Shown piece after piece: positions 51,783 to 60,693 of a stretch of DNA of 64,000 bases. A program made the position numbers and the translations under genes. Origin of the DNA: Herpetosiphon geysericola (lineage in GTDB: Bacteria > Chloroflexota > Chloroflexia > Chloroflexales > Herpetosiphonaceae); NCBI RefSeq assembly GCF_001306135.1, contig NZ_LGKP01000035.1, positions 310,001-374,000 of the forward strand. The letters are read 5' to 3'. The notes beneath the pieces were generated by a model, which saw nothing but the letters and a program-made list of their open reading frames with translations, was not told the DNA's origin and searched no databases. Numbering within the stretch: position 1 is the first letter of the stretch; the number at the start of each line of letters is the position of its first letter.

Positions 51783-51826
51783 ACCGCAGAGGGCGCTTAA
51801 GCTTGGCGCTCTCTGCGGTTTTTTTA
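51783..51826 (+). terminator. Terminator before the ypdA-like gene
   Basis: A 14-base stem (accgcagagggcgc with gcgctctctgcggt, one G:U) and a nine-base loop are followed by a run of T, 13 bases after the membrane-protein stop. Confidence 0.9.
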
Positions 51827-51840
51827 TTGCGAGGAGCAGT

Positions 51841-52833
51841 ATGCAATCCTACGATCTGATTATTATTGGGGCTGGGCCAAGCGGCCTGAGTGCCGCAATT
51901 GCTGCCCAACAGGCAGGCTTCAGCTATCTGGTGCTTGAACGTGGCGCAATCACCAACACGATTATCAATTATCCATTGCAAACAGCGTTTTTTAGCACAG
52001 CACCCAATTTAACCATTGGCAATGTGCCATGGAGTAGTATTCATCCGCATCCAACCCGCAGCGAAGCTTTGGCCTATTATCGCGGCGTGGTTGAGCATTT
52101 TGGCTTAAATATTCATATGTATGAGCTAGTTCAAGCCTTGGAGCGTTTAGCAGATGGCAGATTTCAATTGCAAACCACCCGCCATGATCAAACCAGCACC
52201 AGTTATCAATGCCAAGCGTTGATTGTGGCGAGTGGCTCGTATGATACGCCGAATCAGTTGGAGATTGCTGGCGCTGAATTAAGCAAAGTGCTGCATTATT
52301 ATCGTGAGGGCCACCCCTACTATCGCCAAAATGTCGCGGTGATTGGCGGAGGCAATTCTGCTGCCGAGGCTGCGCTCGATTTGTATTATCACGGCGCAAA
52401 CGTCTCGATCATTCATCAATTTGCCAGTTTAGATCAACGGATCAAGCCGTGGATCGCTGCCGATTTGCAGGCATGGATCGATGCAGGCAAGATTCAGCCC
52501 TTTTGGGAAGCCAATGTGACGGCGATTAGCCCAACCAGCATTCAAATAACCAAGGCCGACGGCTCGCAACACGAACAGCCCAACGATTGGGTTTTTGCCT
52601 TGATTGGCTATCGCCCAAATACCAGCATGCTTGAATCGGCTGGAGTTCAGGTTGATGCTGATGCTGTGCCAAGCCATGATCCAGCGACCTTTGAAACCAA
52701 CGTGCCGAATTTGTTTATTGCTGGAGTGTTGGCGGCTGGTGCGCATCCGAGCAAAATCTTCATCGAAAATGGCCGCGAGCATGGCCCAGCGATTATTGCG
52801 GCTTTGCGCCAACGCTGGGCGGGCAAAGCCTAA
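51841..52833 (+). CDS. ypdA: YpdA-family FAD/NAD(P) oxidoreductase (bacillithiol disulfide reductase-like)
   Basis: A 330-residue flavoprotein with the FAD loop IIGAGPSGLSAA, the NADPH loop VIGGGNSAAEAAL, and the YpdA-specific stretch INYPLQTAFFSTAPNL then PTRSEALAYYR. There is no CXXC pair as in thioredoxin reductase. In other phyla YpdA reduces oxidised bacillithiol. Whether this organism makes that thiol is not shown. The start is the ATG at 51841 after GAGGAG; an in-frame start 30 codons earlier lies across the terminator. The methyltransferase gene overlaps its stop by one base. Confidence 0.88.
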   Translation: MQSYDLIIIGAGPSGLSAAIAAQQAGFSYLVLERGAITNTIINYPLQTAFFSTAPNLTIGNVPWSSIHPHPTRSEALAYYRGVVEHFGLNIHMYELVQALERLADGRFQLQTTRHDQTSTSYQCQALIVASGSYDTPNQLEIAGAELSKVLHYYREGHPYYRQNVAVIGGGNSAAEAALDLYYHGANVSIIHQFASLDQRIKPWIAADLQAWIDAGKIQPFWEANVTAISPTSIQITKADGSQHEQPNDWVFALIGYRPNTSMLESAGVQVDADAVPSHDPATFETNVPNLFIAGVLAAGAHPSKIFIENGREHGPAIIAALRQRWAGKA

Positions 52834-54011
52834 TGGAGATTGAAGGTTTTCGTTGGTTGTTGAGCGTTGCTGGCCAACAATTGCTGGCCGAGTTGAACGC
52901 CGATGCTGAGCTGAACGAAGCAAATTTTTTGCGCTATACCACCAAGTTGCGCAAACACTATCCAGCAGCGGCGGTTACGGCGGCGTTGGAAACGAGCTTG
53001 TTGCGGCGCGCCTCCCAAGCCAAATTTCCCCAGGCCAGCCAACTGTATTTTACGCGTGAGGCCTTGGAGCAAGCTACGCCTTGGCTGGTAGCCAACTATC
53101 GCCAACGCCATTTTGCTGCTGGCTCGCACTTGGCCGATTTGGGTTGCTCGATTGGTGGCGATGCCTTGGCGCTAGCCCAAAGTTGCCACGTTTTGGCGCT
53201 CGATCGCGATCCGTTGCGCTTGGCAATGCTGGCGGCCAATGCCCAGGCACTTGGCTTGAGCAACAACATTGCTATCCAAGAGGCCGATTTTACAAGCTTG
53301 GAATTTGCTGGCTACGATGGCTTGTTTATCGATCCGGCGCGGCGCAGCAATGGCAAACGAATTTGGGATGTTGAGCACTATCAGCCGCCGCTTTCGACGC
53401 TTGAGCGTTGGCGCAGCCAAGTGCCAATTCATGGAGCTAAGGTTGCGCCTGGCATTCCCGACGATGCCGTGCCTGCTGGCTACGATCTCGAATTTATTTC
53501 GCTTGATGGCGATTTGCGCGAGGCGAGTTTGTGGTGGCACGCTGGCCAAAGCGGCGGCCAACGTAAAGCGGTGGTGCTGACCAGTGCTGGCAGCGAACAC
53601 AGCATCATTGCCAATCCTGAGCAAGCAGCGGCGGCGTTAAGCGAGCCATGTCGCTATTTGTACGAGCCTGATCCGGCGGTGATTCGGGCGCATGCGGTGG
53701 CTGATCTGGCGGCGCAACATAATTTGGCCCAATTTGATGCCAGCATTGCCTACCTCACTAGCGACAGCATGGTGCAATCGCCATTGCTCAGAGTGTGGCA
53801 GATTGAGCAATGGCTGCCATTTAATCTCAAGGCTTTGCGCCATGTGCTGCATGAGCGCGAGATTGGCCGCGTGACGGTTAAAAAACGTGGCTCGCCAATT
53901 ACGCCAGAGGAGCTGAGCAAACAACTGCGCTTGAAAGGCCGCAATGAGCAAACCGTGGTGCTGACCAAATTGCAAGGCCAGCCGATTGTGTTGCTGGTTA
54001 AACTACGCTGA
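52833..54011 (+). CDS. THUMP-like class I SAM-dependent methyltransferase
   Basis: A 392-residue protein. The SAM site is ADLGCSIGGDALALA, with the acidic ribose contact LALDRD and the motif IV-like IDPARR. The C-terminal 90 residues (LKALRHVLHEREIGRVTVKKRG to the end) match the THUMP-like domain that accompanies these enzymes. Combination with such a domain suggests an RNA substrate, but no target is established that I know of. Its ATG overlaps the ypdA stop (TAATG), so translation is coupled. Confidence 0.85.
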   Translation: MEIEGFRWLLSVAGQQLLAELNADAELNEANFLRYTTKLRKHYPAAAVTAALETSLLRRASQAKFPQASQLYFTREALEQATPWLVANYRQRHFAAGSHLADLGCSIGGDALALAQSCHVLALDRDPLRLAMLAANAQALGLSNNIAIQEADFTSLEFAGYDGLFIDPARRSNGKRIWDVEHYQPPLSTLERWRSQVPIHGAKVAPGIPDDAVPAGYDLEFISLDGDLREASLWWHAGQSGGQRKAVVLTSAGSEHSIIANPEQAAAALSEPCRYLYEPDPAVIRAHAVADLAAQHNLAQFDASIAYLTSDSMVQSPLLRVWQIEQWLPFNLKALRHVLHEREIGRVTVKKRGSPITPEELSKQLRLKGRNEQTVVLTKLQGQPIVLLVKLR

Positions 54012-54112
54012 GTTGCACGTTATCTGCTGCATATCAGCCGCATATCAGCTACATTTGTTGCCAAAACCGCTATAAACTACGTCGTAGAATTAAACAGAAG
54101 TAGGAGGTTTGC

Positions 54113-55006
54113 ATGGCAGCAGCACTTTCACGCCGCAGTTTTCTGAAAATAATGGCCTATTCGAGCTTGGCCACCACCGCTGGCACGCTTGGCGCAGCCG
54201 CCTATGGCTTCAATGTCGAAGCTGAATGGCTGAGTATTCACGAAGAAACGATCGTTTTGCCGCGCTTGGCTAGCGCCTACGATGGCTATCGAATTGCCCA
54301 TTTGAGCGATATTCACATTGACGATGTGCTGATGACCCGTGAGCATTGGCTGACCACGGTGCGCATGGTCAATGCCCAAAAACCAGATTTGATTGCGATC
54401 TCAGGTGATTTTATTACTGCTGATGCTAGCCGCTATGCCGAGGATTTGGCGGTTGGCCTAGCGATGCTCGAAGCACCCGACGGGGTTGTAGGCGTTTTGG
54501 GCAACCACGATTATTGGAGCGATGGCAATGGCGAAACCGTGCGCCAAGTCTTGCGCGCAACTGGCATTCACGATCTGACCAATCGGGCAATCAGCCTCAA
54601 CCGTGGCAGCAGCAAATTGCATCTGGCGGGCCACGATGATCTTTGGCCCAACCCAATTGGCCCCAACGACCCAAGCACCATGAAGCCAGTGCTTGACCGC
54701 TTGGTAAGCGAGTTGCCAAGCAACGATGCAGCAATTATTTTGGTGCACGAGCCTGATACTGCCGACTTCACCGCCAGCTACAATCGCTTCGATTTGCAGC
54801 TCTCTGGCCATGCCCATGGTGGCCAAGTGCGGGTGCCAGTCAAGGGTGCGTTGCTGCTGCCCTATTTGGGCATGCGCTACCCCGACCACCGCTATAATGT
54901 TGGTTCGCTGGTGCAATTTACCTCGTGGGGCTTGGGCTGTAGCTGGCCACAAGTGCGCTTTGGCTGTCGGCCAGAGATTGTGATGCTCAGCTTAGCATGT
55001 GCTTAA
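54113..55006 (+). CDS. Tat-exported metallophosphoesterase (YkuE/YaeI-like)
   Basis: A 297-residue protein. The N-terminus has a twin-arginine motif SRRSFLK and a hydrophobic stretch, so it is exported folded and may stay anchored. The calcineurin-type metal motifs are all present: SDIHIDD, SGDF, GNHDYW, and GHAHGGQ near the end. Relatives hydrolyse UDP-diacylglucosamine-type or other membrane phosphodiesters. AGGAGG precedes the ATG. The gene stands alone apart from a tiny membrane-peptide gene 92 bases downstream. Confidence 0.92.
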   Translation: MAAALSRRSFLKIMAYSSLATTAGTLGAAAYGFNVEAEWLSIHEETIVLPRLASAYDGYRIAHLSDIHIDDVLMTREHWLTTVRMVNAQKPDLIAISGDFITADASRYAEDLAVGLAMLEAPDGVVGVLGNHDYWSDGNGETVRQVLRATGIHDLTNRAISLNRGSSKLHLAGHDDLWPNPIGPNDPSTMKPVLDRLVSELPSNDAAIILVHEPDTADFTASYNRFDLQLSGHAHGGQVRVPVKGALLLPYLGMRYPDHRYNVGSLVQFTSWGLGCSWPQVRFGCRPEIVMLSLACA

Positions 55007-55098
55007 CTTCAGATGAGTATCAGCCGATCTTGAGCAAGCTAGCGAGCAAACTGTGGTATCCTAGGGCCATAGGGCATAACCAATTAGGAGGATTGCAG

Positions 55099-55215
55099 GT
55101 GAAAGCCACAACCACACCACTACGCCGTGTCATGAGTATTGCAGCAGGCATCGCGCTCGGGATTGCCCTCGGAGGCGTCATCAGCATGTTTATTTTGGTG
55201 CTGATTCTGATCTAA
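55099..55215 (+). CDS. Small single-helix membrane protein, 38 residues
   Basis: A GTG start at 55099 follows AGGAGG by seven bases. The peptide has a short basic N-terminus (KATTTPLRR) and one strong membrane helix, GIALGIALGGVISMFILVLI. A longer in-frame start at 54997 overlaps the phosphoesterase end and is unnecessary. I do not recognise a family. The clear binding site and helix make it a credible small gene. Confidence 0.6.
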   Translation: MKATTTPLRRVMSIAAGIALGIALGGVISMFILVLILI

Positions 55216-55231
55216 AATAATAAACATAAAC

Positions 55232-55257
55232 ATCACGGGGCAAAGTAGCCCCGTGAT
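55232..55257. terminator. Terminator between convergent genes
   Basis: A perfect ten-base stem (atcacggggc with gccccgtgat) and six-base loop. On the minus strand it is followed by T-rich gtttatgtttatta, so it mainly ends the DUF58 operon. Confidence 0.8.
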
Positions 55258-55263
55258 TGGCGG

Positions 55264-56574
55264 TTAAATTAATCCCCGACCTTTGAACTCCAGATATTTA
55301 TTAATCACCGAAACTGTGAGTTTATTGGCTGGTACATCAATGGTATGTACGCCAGCTTGGTTCAGCGTGTCGAGCACCACGCGGCGCTCATCGAGCACCA
55401 TTTCGGCCACCGCTCGCTCATAGACATCGGTCGAGCTTTGGGTTGATTTGCCAGCGTAGCCGACGAGGTTGGGGTCGCTCATCACCACGCACAACGCCAA
55501 GTGGGTTTTGGCCAAGCGCGCCATATGCTGAATCAAGGGCTTGGCGGTATCCATCGTGCTGAGGTCGGTAAAAATCACCACCAGCGAACGCCGCTTGTTC
55601 TTCAAGCCCAAGTAGGAGATTGCGCGGCCATAATCGGCCTCGACTGGCTGTGATGGCAAGTTATACAGCATCTCCAACATTTGATAAAACTGGGCCTTGC
55701 CCCGTCGCGGCTGCAAAAAACGTCCCACATGGTCGGCAAACGACAGCATGCCAATATGATCGCCCTTGAGCATCGCCACATAGCCGAGCATCAAAGCGGC
55801 GTTAATCGCATAATCCAGCTTAGCGATATCGTTAATTGTCGGGCGCATCAAGCGGCCAGTATCGATGACCGAAACCACATATTGCGAGCGCTCAGTTTCG
55901 TATTCGGCGGCAATCAGCTTATTGCGACGGGCGCTGGCCTTCCAGTTAATCGAGCGAAACTCATCATCGGGCGTGTATTCGCGCAAGCGCTCAAACTCAG
56001 TGCCCGAGCCAAAAACCCGCGCTGTGCGCAAGCCAAGCTCAAACAACATACCTTTGCGGGCCAGCATATCGTATTTGCGCACATCAAGCACATTGGGGTA
56101 AACCTTAACCAATTCGTCGAAGGCGATTTTTGATTGGCGCAAAAACGTGCCAAGGGTGCTGGTGTAGCGCAGGTTGATATTGCCAAAGCGATAATCGCCG
56201 CGCCGCAGTGGCCGCACATGGTAGCTCACTTCTTGCACGCTCTCTGGCTCAACCTTGGTCTTGAGAATCAGCGCATCGCTAGGAAACTCCACCGGAAATT
56301 CGTCGCGAATTTGCAAATCGAGGGTGCGTTGGCTTTGATTATGCACAGCGAGCGTAATCAGGTTTTGTTCGCCAATCGAGAGCTTTGGTTCGTTAATCCG
56401 CGCCACTTCCAATAATGCTGGCTTGGGCGTGATAAACCAATCGACGGCCACAAAGCCAATCAGCAACAGCACATAGACCCAGATTGTCCAGCGAAAATCG
56501 GGGTTTTCGGCCCCGATTACCACCGGAACTAGGCCTGCGAGCAGAATTCCTAATAAACGGCGCGATGGAATCAT
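55264..56574 (-). CDS. DUF58 protein (VWA-like)
   Basis: A 436-residue protein with two N-terminal membrane helices (LLGILLAGLVPVVIG and TIWVYVLLLIGFVAVDW), an Ig-like part, then the DUF58 core with FERLREYTPDDEFRSINWKASAR and a VWA-like C-terminal part (VVSVIDTGRLM; VVIFTDLST). DUF58 proteins work with a MoxR ATPase, which is encoded directly upstream with stop and start sharing one base (TGATG). It is the last gene of a five-gene operon. Confidence 0.93.
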   Translation of the reverse strand: MIPSRRLLGILLAGLVPVVIGAENPDFRWTIWVYVLLLIGFVAVDWFITPKPALLEVARINEPKLSIGEQNLITLAVHNQSQRTLDLQIRDEFPVEFPSDALILKTKVEPESVQEVSYHVRPLRRGDYRFGNINLRYTSTLGTFLRQSKIAFDELVKVYPNVLDVRKYDMLARKGMLFELGLRTARVFGSGTEFERLREYTPDDEFRSINWKASARRNKLIAAEYETERSQYVVSVIDTGRLMRPTINDIAKLDYAINAALMLGYVAMLKGDHIGMLSFADHVGRFLQPRRGKAQFYQMLEMLYNLPSQPVEADYGRAISYLGLKNKRRSLVVIFTDLSTMDTAKPLIQHMARLAKTHLALCVVMSDPNLVGYAGKSTQSSTDVYERAVAEMVLDERRVVLDTLNQAGVHTIDVPANKLTVSVINKYLEFKGRGLI

Positions 56575-57521
56575 CAGCGAGGAACCTCAATACGCCCCAA
56601 AATCCGGGTCATGGCGGTATCTGGGGTTAAACCTTCAATCTCTGCCTCTGGTTTGAGAATAATCCGATGGCGATAGACTGGGCGGGCCAAGAATTTGACA
56701 TCATCGGGCACAACATACTCGCGGCCTTGCATTGCTGCATAGGTTTTGGCGGTTAGGAGCAAGGCAATCGAGGCGCGGGGCGAGCCGCCCAGCACCAAAT
56801 CTGGCGAGCGCCGTGATTCTTGGGCAATTGCATTAATATAGTTGATCACGCCATCTTCAACCCGCAAGCGCCCAATTTCATCGCGACAGCGCATAATCGT
56901 TTCTGGGGTGACAGTTTGTTGCAAATTGACGTTGCTCAAATTGCGTGCGTTAAAGCCTTGGTTATAGCGGCGCAGCACCTCAAACTCAACTTCTGGTGGG
57001 CTATAGCCAACCAAAACCTTGAACAAGAAGCGGTCGAGTTGAGCTTCGGGCAACGGGTAGGTGCCTTCGTATTCCATTGGGTTTTGGGTCGCAATCACGA
57101 AAAACGGTTGGGGCAAGGGCATCGTCTCGCCATCGATCGTAACTTGTTGCTCTTCCATGGCTTCGAGCAGAGCAGCTTGAGTTTTGGCAGGAGCGCGGTT
57201 AATTTCGTCGCCCAGCAAAATTTGGGTAAAAATTGGGCCTTTGCGCAAGCGAAACTGGCTGGTTTGCATCTCATAAACGCTTGTGCCCATCACATCCGAG
57301 GGCATCAAGTCGGGGGTAAATTGCACCCGCTTAAACTCAGCTTGCACCAAATGCGCCAAGGTTTTGGCCATCAAGGTTTTGGCGGTGCCAGGCACACCTT
57401 CGAGCAAGACATGGCCGCCGCTCAGCAAAGCAACCACCAGTTGCGTCCAGGTTTCCTCTTGGCCAACAATAACTTTTGTCGCCTCTTGGCGCATATATTC
57501 GGCAACTTGTTTAACCAGCAT
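56574..57521 (-). CDS. MoxR-family AAA+ ATPase
   Basis: A 315-residue ATPase with Walker [10 protein letters not shown], the [11 protein letters not shown] segment, Walker [24 protein letters not shown] and [25 protein letters not shown], all hallmarks of the MoxR branch. Together with the DUF58 protein it forms a common chaperone module. The start is the ATG at 57521, four bases after GGAGG; the longer frame to 57611 overlaps the upstream gene. Confidence 0.95.
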   Translation of the reverse strand: MLVKQVAEYMRQEATKVIVGQEETWTQLVVALLSGGHVLLEGVPGTAKTLMAKTLAHLVQAEFKRVQFTPDLMPSDVMGTSVYEMQTSQFRLRKGPIFTQILLGDEINRAPAKTQAALLEAMEEQQVTIDGETMPLPQPFFVIATQNPMEYEGTYPLPEAQLDRFLFKVLVGYSPPEVEFEVLRRYNQGFNARNLSNVNLQQTVTPETIMRCRDEIGRLRVEDGVINYINAIAQESRRSPDLVLGGSPRASIALLLTAKTYAAMQGREYVVPDDVKFLARPVYRHRIILKPEAEIEGLTPDTAMTRILGRIEVPR

Positions 57522-57586
57522 TGATCCTCCAATATCATTCTCACGAGCACCGCACGATGCCCGTAGCCTCGGCAAAAAGAGCGTGT

Positions 57587-58753
57587 TTAAACCCGACCTT
57601 GTTGTTCCCATATTTGAATAAAGCGATCAATATCGCTGACCAAGGCCAAGATAGTGGCTTCGCTCGGGTTCGGTTGGCTTAACTGATTGAGCAAATGGGC
57701 AAGGTGATTGCGGTCAATTGTCTCGGAATAGCGTTGAACTTCGTAGATAAATTGTTGATCATCAAGCTTTGGATTAATGCCATAGGGCTTGGCAATGCGG
57801 CGTTTGAGGTAGGTTTTATAGTGGGTCTGCATATGTTCAGCTTGGCGGCCCCGTTGAAACAGATTTGCCATCGATTGAACATATTCGCTGCTATTGCGTT
57901 GCATCAAATCGATTTTGCTGGGCACAACTTGACCAAAGCGGCGGCCTGAGAATAAGGCCCACAGCCCAACCACAATCGCACTATACAGCATTGCTGCAAC
58001 TAATGGTGAGTAGGGCTTGGCGGGCACTGGCGCAGCTTTTGGTGGCAAGGCACGGCCATGATGCACTTCATCGAAGGCAATCGTGCCACCTGCTGGTGTC
58101 CGATTGACCAGATTCAAAATGAGGCGGGCATTGCTTTCGCTAAACAAGCCGATGTTTGTAAATAGCATACCATTCGTTGAAGCGTAAATCATGCCGCTAC
58201 CACGGCTAATCCCAAGCAAGGTTGGTTGTTGCTCAGTGCCGACAATCACTTGGCTATTTGGGCTTTTGCGCTCAAAATAGGCCAAGGTTTGATACTGGTC
58301 GAAGCTGGTAACCTCAGGATTTATCAAGCCATGGCTTGGTTTTTGGGTGCTAACCGGATCAAAGCCCTCAACGGCTTTAACCGTCAGATCAAGCCTAGTA
58401 AAGATCCCGTTTTGTTGATCGTCGACGATAATCAGCGTCGCGCCAGTTTCTTCGACCCAGCGCAAAACTGCATCAACCTCAGCAACTTGCCAACCATCGA
58501 AGCGTTCCGAAGGCAACGAGATCATGACATTAATCTCTTGATCAAGGTCGTCAAAACGGCGATATTCGTAGGATTCGGTTTGATAGCCAATTTTGTCGAA
58601 CCAGAGTGGCAGGGCCGCTGCGCCAAGGGCACTTTCATTGTAAATCGAGCCAGCTTCGCTATTGTTGATTTGCAAATCGAGCGAGTTGAACAAAAAAAGT
58701 ACCAGCGCGATAATGCCCACGACAATAACAGTGGTTTTAATTTTACTACTCAT
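57587..58753 (-). CDS. DUF4350-type membrane protein
   Basis: A 388-residue protein with an N-terminal helix ([18 protein letters not shown]), a Rossmann-like extracellular domain with [10 protein letters not shown] and [12 protein letters not shown], a second membrane helix ([18 protein letters not shown]) and a helical cytoplasmic tail of about 110 residues. This layout, and the position between DUF4129 and MoxR genes, identify the DUF4350 partner of this operon type. Function is unknown. Confidence 0.85.
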   Translation of the reverse strand: MSSKIKTTVIVVGIIALVLFLFNSLDLQINNSEAGSIYNESALGAAALPLWFDKIGYQTESYEYRRFDDLDQEINVMISLPSERFDGWQVAEVDAVLRWVEETGATLIIVDDQQNGIFTRLDLTVKAVEGFDPVSTQKPSHGLINPEVTSFDQYQTLAYFERKSPNSQVIVGTEQQPTLLGISRGSGMIYASTNGMLFTNIGLFSESNARLILNLVNRTPAGGTIAFDEVHHGRALPPKAAPVPAKPYSPLVAAMLYSAIVVGLWALFSGRRFGQVVPSKIDLMQRNSSEYVQSMANLFQRGRQAEHMQTHYKTYLKRRIAKPYGINPKLDDQQFIYEVQRYSETIDRNHLAHLLNQLSQPNPSEATILALVSDIDRFIQIWEQQGRV

Positions 58754-58754
58754 C

Positions 58755-59654
58755 TTAGCGTACCTCGCGCAGGCTGGTCACTTGTTGGCGATACTGATCA
58801 AAGGTTGTTTGATCAACCTCGGCAATCCCATACCAGACCCGATCAAAGGTCTGAATAACAGGTGCGAGGCGCTGATGCAATGGCGTGTTGCTGGGGACTG
58901 CTGCCAAAACTTCGCGGTTGGTCAAAGTCCGGTCGTAGCGCAGCATGCCACGTTCCTCCAGCCATAACAAGGTTGAAAGATACAAATAGCGCACTGCATC
59001 GCGAAAATTGGCTTCTTCGGCGGCGACTTTATCGGCGCGTTCAATTGCCTGCACACTGGTTAATTTTTGCTCTTCAGCAGGGGCTTTGCGGCGGGCAACC
59101 TTAACATTACTGCGCTGCACAGTTCTGGCAATATACAGAATCAGCCCCAACACAAACACCACCGCAATAACTGTAAAGCACGAGCTTAAGCCTTCGCCAA
59201 ACAGCCAGCGCAGAAAGCTAAAATCCGGCGCTGCTGCGTCTTGGGGCTTGAGTTTATTAAATGGGTCGGTATTCAAAATAACTGTTAAGGTTTCGAGGTC
59301 TTGGGGGCCAGATTCACGCCCAGCGGTCAGGGCTTCGAGCATCGCTGCCAAACGATCGCGGATAGGTGGCAAATTTGGGGTTGTGCTAGCCAAAGCATCT
59401 TTGAGCCATTGATGATTAACTTCAATCAGATCTTCGCTTCGGGTGCGAATATGCTTCAGCGCAACGATTTTGTCGCTGGCCTCGCGCAGGCCAATTTCAT
59501 CAGTTCGTTGGGCTGCGGTAAAGGCTTCGCGCAGCAATTGGGTATATTCGCTGACGCTGACAACCTCAGGCGCTTGGGCCTTGGCAACCAAGGGTTGGGC
59601 CAAGACCCCACTCACGAGCAACAAACCTGCTAGCATTCGCCAAATTCGATACAT
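58755..59654 (-). CDS. DUF4129-type membrane protein
   Basis: A 299-residue protein: signal peptide (MLAGLLLVSGVLAQ), an extracellular helical part, one membrane helix (CFTVIAVVFVLGLILYIAR) and a cytoplasmic C-terminal domain containing AVRYLYLSTLLWLEERGML and LTNREVL, the DUF4129 signature. The DUF4350 gene starts one base after its stop, so the genes are co-translated. Confidence 0.87.
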   Translation of the reverse strand: MYRIWRMLAGLLLVSGVLAQPLVAKAQAPEVVSVSEYTQLLREAFTAAQRTDEIGLREASDKIVALKHIRTRSEDLIEVNHQWLKDALASTTPNLPPIRDRLAAMLEALTAGRESGPQDLETLTVILNTDPFNKLKPQDAAAPDFSFLRWLFGEGLSSCFTVIAVVFVLGLILYIARTVQRSNVKVARRKAPAEEQKLTSVQAIERADKVAAEEANFRDAVRYLYLSTLLWLEERGMLRYDRTLTNREVLAAVPSNTPLHQRLAPVIQTFDRVWYGIAEVDQTTFDQYRQQVTSLREVR

Positions 59655-59676
59655 CTCAACCTCTCAATTAGGCTAT

Positions 59677-60615
59677 TTATTGTTGCACATTCAGGCTTGG
59701 GTTGTTCGGCACCCCAGCATACGCTAAGCGAATTTGATCATAGTACAGTAAGGTAAAGCCAATATAGGCCATCGGTAGAGTCATAATCGAGGTAACTGTT
59801 GATAAGCCTTGGGTCAGCGCAATCGTTAGGGCACTGGTTTCGCCAAAGAGCGCCATGGCAATCGCGCTGATAATCGTGGTTACATAGCTGGCGAGAACAC
59901 CTAAAAGTACCACCAACGTGATCCAAATATTGCTAATGCGACCAAACGCGCCTTTGGTTAAGACCCACGAGTGATGGATGGCTCGGAAAACATTAATCCG
60001 CTCGGCCACAATAATTTGTGGCACAAGGCTCAGCCGAACTCCAAAAAACCACAGCAAGCCCAAGCCTAAAACGAGGCCAGGCAGCTGAGCTAGGGCAAAA
60101 AACAGCGCTATAAAGAGGGCTAAAACGCACAAGCAGCCCCATGCAAATAGCGAGGGCAAATGGCGTAAACTGCTTAACACGACGTTGAGCCAACGGGGCT
60201 TGGCTTGGCGATAATGTTCGCCAACTGCGATCACACTTGCCGCCATCGCCACGTTGCGCATAATGAAAATCGAAAAAAAGCCAACCCCCAACAAACCCCA
60301 AATGTAGGGTGCAATATCAGCCCGTGGATACTCTAAGACCCACATGCCATCGCCCATTTGGTTATTTTCAACCCGCCGCGTCATTTCGGCCATAATGACG
60401 TTTAACTGTGATGTAGCCCGTGCTTGCACCCCGTTGGCTTGCATCCAGAGCGTGCCAATCAGTAAGGGCACGACTTGGAGCGCCGCCAAGCCCATAAATA
60501 AGCTCGAATAGCGCCGAAGCAGGTTGAGTGCTCCGCGAATTAACGTAAATAATGGCATTGGTGTGGGAGTTGATGATGGAGACTGCTGCACAAGAACCCT
60601 CTGCTTAAACACCAT
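59677..60615 (-). CDS. Multi-helix membrane protein, first gene of the MoxR/DUF58 operon
   Basis: A protein of about 312 residues with six or more hydrophobic segments (for example SLFMGLAALQVVPLLIGTLW, LLGVGFFSIFIMRNVAMAA and WITLVVLLGVLASYVTTIIS). The motif FFGVRLSLVPQIIVAE then AIHHSWVLTKG is like glycerophosphoryl-diester-phosphodiesterase-type and DUF7847-like membrane domains. The start is uncertain: ATG at 60615 or 60558, neither with a good binding site; a minus-strand TATAAT at 60647-60652 suggests transcription begins near 60640. Confidence 0.75.
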   Translation of the reverse strand: MVFKQRVLVQQSPSSTPTPMPLFTLIRGALNLLRRYSSLFMGLAALQVVPLLIGTLWMQANGVQARATSQLNVIMAEMTRRVENNQMGDGMWVLEYPRADIAPYIWGLLGVGFFSIFIMRNVAMAASVIAVGEHYRQAKPRWLNVVLSSLRHLPSLFAWGCLCVLALFIALFFALAQLPGLVLGLGLLWFFGVRLSLVPQIIVAERINVFRAIHHSWVLTKGAFGRISNIWITLVVLLGVLASYVTTIISAIAMALFGETSALTIALTQGLSTVTSIMTLPMAYIGFTLLYYDQIRLAYAGVPNNPSLNVQQ

Positions 60616-60646
60616 GGGAGCGGCAAGAATGCTACCGCTAACGTGT

Positions 60647-60652
60647 ATTATA
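60647..60652 (-). promoter_or_regulatory. Likely -10 box of the MoxR/DUF58 operon
   Basis: A perfect TATAAT on the minus strand, 32 bases before the most likely start of the first gene. No convincing -35 hexamer was found. Confidence 0.4.
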
Positions 60653-60693
60653 CCGCAGCCCCCAAGGTTCTGATAGTGCAAAATGATCTTAAG

